This document shows positions 59,201-64,000 of a stretch of 64,000 nt of DNA, in pieces. The translations under genes were made by a program, and so were the position numbers. Origin of the DNA: Anoxybacillus ayderensis (GTDB lineage Bacteria; Bacillota; Bacilli; Bacillales; Anoxybacillaceae); NCBI RefSeq assembly GCF_000833605.1, contig NZ_JXTG01000003.1:62001-126000 (forward strand), in the 5' to 3' direction. The notes below the pieces were generated by a model. The model was not told the origin of the DNA. It made no database searches and worked only from the letters and a program-made list of their open reading frames with translations. The first letter of the stretch is position 1. Each line of letters begins with the position of its first letter.

Positions 59201-59913
59201 GCCAATCGTTGTTCCGCTGTCTCTAGCGCCAAATCAACCGCTTGAAAAAGGTAATGTGCATACGGTAAATCGTCGACGCGTGCACCTTCTTCGACATCGT
59301 ACATATGAACGATTTGTTGTAACCATTCGTTCGGGTTTGGATGCGAACGAGAAAATTCATATAGCCGTAAAATAAGCGTTTGCAAATCCGCATCTGTCCG
59401 ATCGCTCGTATATTTGTCAACAACAGCTAAAAACGCTTCATCGTTTTCCGCATAATATTGTTCAAATAACGTTTCTAACACTTCTTCTTTTAATAGCGCC
59501 ATCTCCCCTTCATCCGCGATGCGAAACACCGGATCAATGCCGATCATGTAATAATATTTGCGAATGACATCTAAACAAAACGAGTGAATCGTGGAAATAG
59601 ACGCTTTTTGCAAAAGACTGAGTTGCCTGCGCAAATGAAGCGAGTGCGGTTCGTTTTCGAGCGCTCTCTCTAACGCTTCTCCGATACGCTGGCGCATTTC
59701 TGCTGCTGCCGCATTCGTAAACGTCACAACAAGCAACCGATCGACATCGATCGGCCGCTCTTTATGCAATATTTTTTGAATAATGCGCTCGACAAGCACC
59801 GCTGTTTTTCCTGAACCTGCGGCGGCGGCAACGAGCGTATGTTGACCTGTGGCATAAATCGCTTTCCATTGTTCATCCGTCCATTGACTTTCTCGTGGTT
59901 TTCGCGGAATCAC
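56284..59913 (-). CDS. addA: ATP-dependent helicase/nuclease subunit A
   Basis: 1209 residues. UvrD-type helicase with Walker A VAAAAGSGKTAVLVERI near 30, DEYQDTN, and MTIHKSKGLEFPIVFLAG, then a RecB-like nuclease at the C-terminus (GVIDCVFEDEYGLVLIDYKT near 1145). With AddB it processes double-strand ends for RecA loading and stops at Chi. Four-base gap to addB. Confidence 0.97.
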   Translation of the reverse strand: MIPRKPRESQWTDEQWKAIYATGQHTLVAAAAGSGKTAVLVERIIQKILHKERPIDVDRLLVVTFTNAAAAEMRQRIGEALERALENEPHSLHLRRQLSLLQKASISTIHSFCLDVIRKYYYMIGIDPVFRIADEGEMALLKEEVLETLFEQYYAENDEAFLAVVDKYTSDRTDADLQTLILRLYEFSRSHPNPNEWLQQIVHMYDVEEGARVDDLPYAHYLFQAVDLALETAEQRLAQALQKTKEPGGPDYLHATLVSDQQVIAKLKEARAESWQKLHETMKNVSFATAKRKPKDGTYDEQLIDEVKKLREQVKKEINSVTEELFSFQPATYVRHLREMKPMVATIIQMVQRFADLLQAKKDEKGIVDFSDLEHYCLHILRDRSAEHEFKPSEAALYYRAQFAEVLVDEYQDTNMVQESILRLVCNDDEATGNLFMVGDVKQSIYGFRLAEPSLFLQKYDRFTKDGEGGLRIDLAKNFRSRKEILDGTNFIFRQLMTETVGDMRYDDDAALRFGARDYPEKQVPVECVWINEAKEESDEEEQEDVTAVQLEARWIAKKIKQLLAEPFFVYDRRLKGERRLMYRDIVILCRSMSSASAMLEEFRKQNVPVYAELSTGYFSATEVSIMLSLLKVIDNPYQDIPLAAVLRSPIVGLDENELARIRLAKKDGAFYEALLAFVEQSQDDELYEKVKRWLSYLSEWRTAARQKPLADFIWQLYRDTNFYDYVGGMPGGKQRQANLRALYDRAKQYEKTSFRGIFRFLRFIERLKEREDDFGAARSLTEQEDVVRMMTIHKSKGLEFPIVFLAGAAKRFNTKDLRGDYILDKDFGLGMRYVHPTWRASYPTIAQLAIKKKMKLHMLAEEMRILYVALTRAKEKLYIVSTVKDIEAEKKKWQEVTYTSTWELPAYVIEKAKSYADWLGYALIRHPQSVCPSKTVLHDASLWEMHVVSAHALEQEDEQANEHRDIVEAIQQLQPVAIKSEYEEEVKRRLSWTYTYASATTLRAKQSVSELKRQRDIYGGHAEQPFRKEIVERPRFLQAKTMTPAERGTIMHLVMQHIDVTKEVTAHEVQEQIARMINGEWLTEEQAKAVDIESIVAFFHTPIGKRMQRAKRLEREVPFYLAHEMEGETVIVQGVIDCVFEDEYGLVLIDYKTDRVSWMNDPQEQLKRRYEGQLALYREAIEAIWKKKVTETYVYAFDGALLVAMGGD

Positions 59914-59917
59914 ACGA

Positions 59918-62900
59918 TCACCCCTTTAACCATTCGTCTATATTATTTTTCGGTTTGAACACGCGATATTGTTCCGCATCGACCCCTTCGTCAAATTGGC
60001 ACACATCGCGAAACTCACAATATTGACAAGCTGTTTTATTTTTCTGTTTGTACGGTGCAATATGCGTCACGCCGTCGATCATTTGTTCACCTACATCGAC
60101 GATTAGACGGCGCACATGTTGCCTTAACATCGTAAATTGTTGCTCTGTTAACACTTTTGAATGTTGCGCAAACGTTCCATTTTTATTGAAACGAACAGGA
60201 ATAACGAGAGAACTCGTTCCCGGCTCTACTTGTTCATCCATCAGCCGCACCGTTTGTTCGTCGGCTAATACGTAGCCACCCATTTTAAACTGTTCTAAAA
60301 ACTTTTTCTCTAGCTCGTGTTCTTCAAGCCATTCATTCAGTTTCATCGTCGGGTTATGAATCGGAAAGTACAACACCCCTGCTGGAAACGCCGATGTGCC
60401 AACGAGCTTTTCCGCATACTCAAGCACGACATCTAAATACGCTAACATTTGTAACGCTAAACCGTAATATACTTCCGTTAAATCAAGCGTCTTTTGTTTC
60501 GATTTATAGTCAATAATGCGAAGAAGTACACCTTGTTCGCTCGTTGCTTGGTCGACGCGGTCGATGCGCCCGACAAACTGCAACATCGTCCCGTCCGATA
60601 ATGTAAACGAAAGCGGCGGGAGCAACTCCCCTTCCCCGAACCCTAATTCAACGCCAATCGGTACAAATCCGCTTCTTTTCGCATGTTCGCTTAATACGGT
60701 CGTCGCTTTCGCCATAATCGTCTGTAACTTTTTCTTCATATATCGATAACGGTGCGTGCTTAACAACACTTCTTGTTGAATGTATGGAGCAATTTGCTCG
60801 ACCGCTTCATATGACAACTGTTCGCATTGCTGTTTTGATAATTCACTCCACGGTAGCCGTTCTTCTCGCAAGCGATTCGCGATCACTTTTAACGCTTCAT
60901 GAAACAGCTGACCCATATCTGGCGCCTTCAATTGAAAGACAGTCCGTTCTTTTAACTTTAAACCGTGCGCGGCAAAATGAGCGAACGGACAACGGTTAAA
61001 CGTCTCCATACGCGAAATGCTCGCTTTCACTTTTTTTCCATATAGCTCTTTCGCCAACTGTTTACGTAACTGTTTTGCGCGATTTTCGTAAAATAACGCC
61101 CGCACAACGACCGCGATTCGTTCTTTCCATTGCTCATGTTGCACGTAGGCGTTGTATACATCCCACCACATCGGAGCGATAGTGTATTGTCGCTTCCACG
61201 CTTCAAGTTGCTGCACTAACGGGCCGAGCGTGGCGATATCGTTTGTCATATATGACAATTGTTCGTGAGGCGGAAGGAAAAACGGATCGGCTCCCCATTG
61301 CATTTTTTTCACATGCGGGAACATATCCGTTAACCGTTTGATAAACATCGATGGCAACAACGTTTTTTCTTGCTCATCAGCTAGCGCATACGTAACATAT
61401 AAACGTTCAGACGGGCTAACGAGCGCTAAATAAAGTAAAAACGGCTCATCAAGCAATCGATCGCGGCTCGCTGGGGCAACGCGTACGGAATAATGATGCA
61501 ACAATTCGCGATCCACTTCCGACAACATCCCATCATCGTTTTTGCGCATCGGAATAATGCCTTCGTTCACCCCGACAAGAAACGTACAGCGAATGTTGGA
61601 AAGGCGGGAACGATCAAAATGAGCAATTAACACTTGGTCGGTTGCCGGTGGCACGAGAGAAAACTGCAAACTTTCTAATCCCGTTTCAATAATGGTAAAA
61701 AACGTTTCGAGTGAAAGAGATTCATCGCCTAATATTTCCACATATTCATCAAGCAAATGAATAAACGCTTGCCATACTTGCTCATGGTGACGCATAGCGG
61801 ACAAGTCGCCTCTCTCTTCCGCTTCATCGCGCCATCGCTGCAGCTTTTGTGGAATGTGAAGTTGTTCTGCGTATGCATATAGCGCTTCACATCGTTCACG
61901 TCCTGTCTTTGCTTGTTTTAACCGTTTTTGTAAAAACAACAACGGAGAAATAACAAGCTTGCGCCATTCATTTAATTGTTGCTCATACCGCTTTTCTTCA
62001 TCTGTTTGTGGCGCATGGATCCCTTCGAGCCCTTTATACTTGCGATACGTCCAATGTTCTGTCCATTTGTCTCCTTGTACGCCCGAAGCGAGCACATAGT
62101 TTTCCAGTTGATCGATCGCCATGCGCATCTCATGTATCGGCTCATCAAACGAAAAAAACAAGTCAGTTTTCACAGAACGAAATACCGCTTCGTAACGAAA
62201 GTTCGTCCGTACTGCTTCGATGCTTGCGCGCAAACATTCAACGAACGGATGATCAAGCATCGGTTCTTTTTCATCAATGAAATACGGAATGCGATAATCT
62301 GCAAATACCGTTTTTAACACGTCGCGATAGTCTGAAACGTTGCGAATGAGCAAAGCGATGTCACGATAGCGATATCCTTCATCGCGCACAAGCCGAATGA
62401 TTTCACGAGCAATGCCTTCCATTTCTGCTCGGCGAGTGGTCGCTTCTCCGATGACAATCGCTTCCGTTTGTTTTGGCCATACACGTACAGGACGATCATC
62501 GTAATGTGCTTCAAGATGGCGAAGCTCTTCATGTTTATGGCGGACGTTTTCATGAAGTTGTTCTACTTTTTCAATCGCCACCCCATTTTGTAGCGCCATT
62601 TCGCGCAGTTGGGCATACGTTCGCCACGTGCTGCGAAATACGTGCAAATCGTTTGGTAGTTGTTCATACGGAGCGTCTAACGTAAGCGCAACCGTCACAT
62701 GTGGGCAATGAATAAACAACTGTTCAATCACCATATATTCTTGCGGGGTAAATTCATAAAAGCCATCCATGTAAATGCGCGCACGTTTCATATAGGAAGA
62801 ATGGCGAATTTTTTCCGCAAGCAGGCGCAAATAATCTTCTGAATCGACATAATGATGCGCCATCTGTTGTTCAAATTGCTCAAAAATCATCGCTGTATCT

Positions 62901-63385
62901 TTTAATTTATCAGCAAGTACCATCTCGTTTGCAGTCGCATGACGGCGCAACTCTTCTTCCGTTTGTTTTAATGCTGCTGGCGTCACACAATATCGTTTAT
63001 ATTCCGTCAACATTTGTTCCAGTTGTTCAATAAAGCCGCGTTTGTCGGCTGCTTTTCGAAACAGCTTTAACTGTTCTTTTTGTTGTTCAACAATTTTCCT
63101 TAGCAACATATGTACGCCTGTTTGCGTTAAATGATGGCGGCTCATGCCGCCTGTCTCTTGCAAGACGCGCCAAGCGAGGCGCGTGAAACTAAACACTTGT
63201 GCGCGAATCATTCCTTTGACGTTTGCGTTCATAAGAGCATATTCCGATTGAAACGTCATTTGTTCAGGAACGAGATAAATAATCGGATCGCCATCGGGTT
63301 CATGCGCAAGTTGTTCAATCATTTCTGTTAAACACATCGTCGTTTTTCCGCTTCCCGACCGCCCGATGATAAAACGTACAGACAT
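59918..63385 (-). CDS. addB: ATP-dependent helicase/nuclease subunit B
   Basis: 1155 residues. Walker A in FIIGRSGSGKTTMCLTEM near 8, a damaged helicase-like middle that recognises Chi in the family, and a C-terminal nuclease (RIIDYKSKQK) with the Fe-S Cys residues: one in RCPFAHFAAH near 798 and three in ACQYCEFRDVCQFD near 1118. The start is ATG 63385 with AAAGGA eight bases upstream; ATG 63394 is an alternative. Confidence 0.97.
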   Translation of the reverse strand: MSVRFIIGRSGSGKTTMCLTEMIEQLAHEPDGDPIIYLVPEQMTFQSEYALMNANVKGMIRAQVFSFTRLAWRVLQETGGMSRHHLTQTGVHMLLRKIVEQQKEQLKLFRKAADKRGFIEQLEQMLTEYKRYCVTPAALKQTEEELRRHATANEMVLADKLKDTAMIFEQFEQQMAHHYVDSEDYLRLLAEKIRHSSYMKRARIYMDGFYEFTPQEYMVIEQLFIHCPHVTVALTLDAPYEQLPNDLHVFRSTWRTYAQLREMALQNGVAIEKVEQLHENVRHKHEELRHLEAHYDDRPVRVWPKQTEAIVIGEATTRRAEMEGIAREIIRLVRDEGYRYRDIALLIRNVSDYRDVLKTVFADYRIPYFIDEKEPMLDHPFVECLRASIEAVRTNFRYEAVFRSVKTDLFFSFDEPIHEMRMAIDQLENYVLASGVQGDKWTEHWTYRKYKGLEGIHAPQTDEEKRYEQQLNEWRKLVISPLLFLQKRLKQAKTGRERCEALYAYAEQLHIPQKLQRWRDEAEERGDLSAMRHHEQVWQAFIHLLDEYVEILGDESLSLETFFTIIETGLESLQFSLVPPATDQVLIAHFDRSRLSNIRCTFLVGVNEGIIPMRKNDDGMLSEVDRELLHHYSVRVAPASRDRLLDEPFLLYLALVSPSERLYVTYALADEQEKTLLPSMFIKRLTDMFPHVKKMQWGADPFFLPPHEQLSYMTNDIATLGPLVQQLEAWKRQYTIAPMWWDVYNAYVQHEQWKERIAVVVRALFYENRAKQLRKQLAKELYGKKVKASISRMETFNRCPFAHFAAHGLKLKERTVFQLKAPDMGQLFHEALKVIANRLREERLPWSELSKQQCEQLSYEAVEQIAPYIQQEVLLSTHRYRYMKKKLQTIMAKATTVLSEHAKRSGFVPIGVELGFGEGELLPPLSFTLSDGTMLQFVGRIDRVDQATSEQGVLLRIIDYKSKQKTLDLTEVYYGLALQMLAYLDVVLEYAEKLVGTSAFPAGVLYFPIHNPTMKLNEWLEEHELEKKFLEQFKMGGYVLADEQTVRLMDEQVEPGTSSLVIPVRFNKNGTFAQHSKVLTEQQFTMLRQHVRRLIVDVGEQMIDGVTHIAPYKQKNKTACQYCEFRDVCQFDEGVDAEQYRVFKPKNNIDEWLKG

Positions 63386-63400
63386 ATTGTTCATCCTTTC

Positions 63401-64000
63401 TTATTTTCCATCGTGCAATGCGAAACGTTGCTCAACTTTTTTTCCGACGTACCAGAGAAGAAAAATAGCGGCTGCGACAAATACGGTGCGCATCGGTTGA
63501 CGAATTAAAGCGACAACGTCATAGCCGATAAAACTAATCGTAAACACCATCACCATTTTTCCGAACAACACAGCAAGCATATATTGCTGCATCGCAATGC
63601 CTGATAATCCTGCCACGACATTCACTGCCGCAGATGGTGTAAACGGAAAACAAAGCAGTAAAAAGAGTGGCCCAAAGCCGCGACGCTCAATCCAATGCAT
63701 CATGCGGCGAATGGTCGGATGGCGATGTAAAAAAGAGAAAAATCGTTGTCTCCCGATTTTTCGAACGAGAAAAAAGACGAGCAGTGAGCCTGCGCTCGTT
63801 CCAATCCATGAGATGAAAAACCCTTTCCAAAGACCGAATGCCGCCGCGTTTGCCATGACAAAAACGAAAAGCGGCAAAAACGGTAAAAACGCCTCGGCCA
63901 TCGGCAAGACGATGCCCGGAATAACGCCAAATGAACGATATTCCGCTAACATGTCAAGCATATGTTTGATCGTAAACCATTGTTTTAATTCCTCTAAACT
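63401..64000 (-). CDS. TVP38/TMEM64 (DedA-like) membrane protein, 5' end beyond the window
   Basis: The frame is open to base 64000, and 13 codons before the first ATG (63961) look like coding sequence (SLEELKQWFTI), so the true start lies outside. At least 199 residues with five or six hydrophobic segments and the SNARE-assoc pattern GPLFLLLCFPFTPSAAVNVV. Family members move lipids. It precedes addB with a 15-base gap and may share its operon. It resembles B. subtilis YhjE. Confidence 0.85.
   Translation of the reverse strand, partial: SLEELKQWFTIKHMLDMLAEYRSFGVIPGIVLPMAEAFLPFLPLFVFVMANAAAFGLWKGFFISWIGTSAGSLLVFFLVRKIGRQRFFSFLHRHPTIRRMMHWIERRGFGPLFLLLCFPFTPSAAVNVVAGLSGIAMQQYMLAVLFGKMVMVFTISFIGYDVVALIRQPMRTVFVAAAIFLLWYVGKKVEQRFALHDGK

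Overview
The window looks like a chromosomal segment of a moderately thermophilic, endospore-forming Bacillaceae, most likely Anoxybacillus or a close Geobacillus relative. This is inferred from three things: gene order that follows the Bacillus subtilis yis/add/sbc region, a complete gerP spore-coat operon, and a membrane-anchored alpha-amylase of the type described from Anoxybacillus and Geobacillus. No rRNA, tRNA or CRISPR array was seen.

Layout. (1) 1-7.7 kb: a BMP-family lipoprotein cut by the window edge, yajQ, then a SAM-I (S-box) riboswitch controlling yitJ and metH (methionine synthesis; MetH needs B12). These meet a small PIN/AbrB toxin-antitoxin pair at a bidirectional terminator. 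(2) 7.7-24.8 kb, minus strand: a 19-gene anaerobic cobalamin operon behind a cobalamin riboswitch and terminator. The order is cbiW, cbiMNQO (cobalt uptake), cbiH60, cbiX, cbiJ, cbiC, cbiD, cbiET, cbiL, cbiF, cbiG, cbiA, cobQ, cobT, cobA, cobO. It covers uroporphyrinogen III to adenosylcobyric acid plus lower-ligand activation; cbiB/cobD, cobU and cobS are not in the window. (3) 24.8-35.4 kb: a maltodextrin locus. malE, malF, malG, an anchored GH13 amylase, a GH31 glucosidase and a LacI regulator lie on the minus strand, and a cytoplasmic GH13 neopullulanase/cyclomaltodextrinase diverges from malE. LacI-type palindromes, a cre-like site and a sigma-A promoter lie between them. (4) 35.4-46.4 kb: a yisR, yisQ, asnB(asnO), yisN, yisL, yisK, yisI block in B. 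subtilis order, with a PAS-GGDEF-EAL protein, rocD and a DUF418 membrane protein added. (5) 46.5-49.2 kb: a scar of mobile DNA: the 3' part of an acyl-CoA ligase gene, an IS200/IS605 element with intact tnpB but only part of tnpA, and a badly deleted second tnpB. (6) 49.3-51.5 kb: gerP genes behind a sigma-K-like promoter, with an extra GerPA/PF paralogue in front. (7) 51.5-64 kb, minus strand: yisB, sbcC, sbcD, addA, addB and a partial TVP38-family membrane protein, i.e. a recombination and repair block.

The first two regions form a metabolic pair: B12 is made on one side and consumed by MetH on the other, each under its own riboswitch. The maltose region combines extracellular starch cutting, uptake and intracellular hydrolysis. 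The clearest unusual features are the anchored amylase with a sortase-like tail, the degenerate GGDKF cyclase motif joined to an intact EAL domain, the extra gerP gene, and the IS605/TnpB scar with a readable candidate guide. I did not find convincing evidence for a wholly new defence or biosynthetic system.
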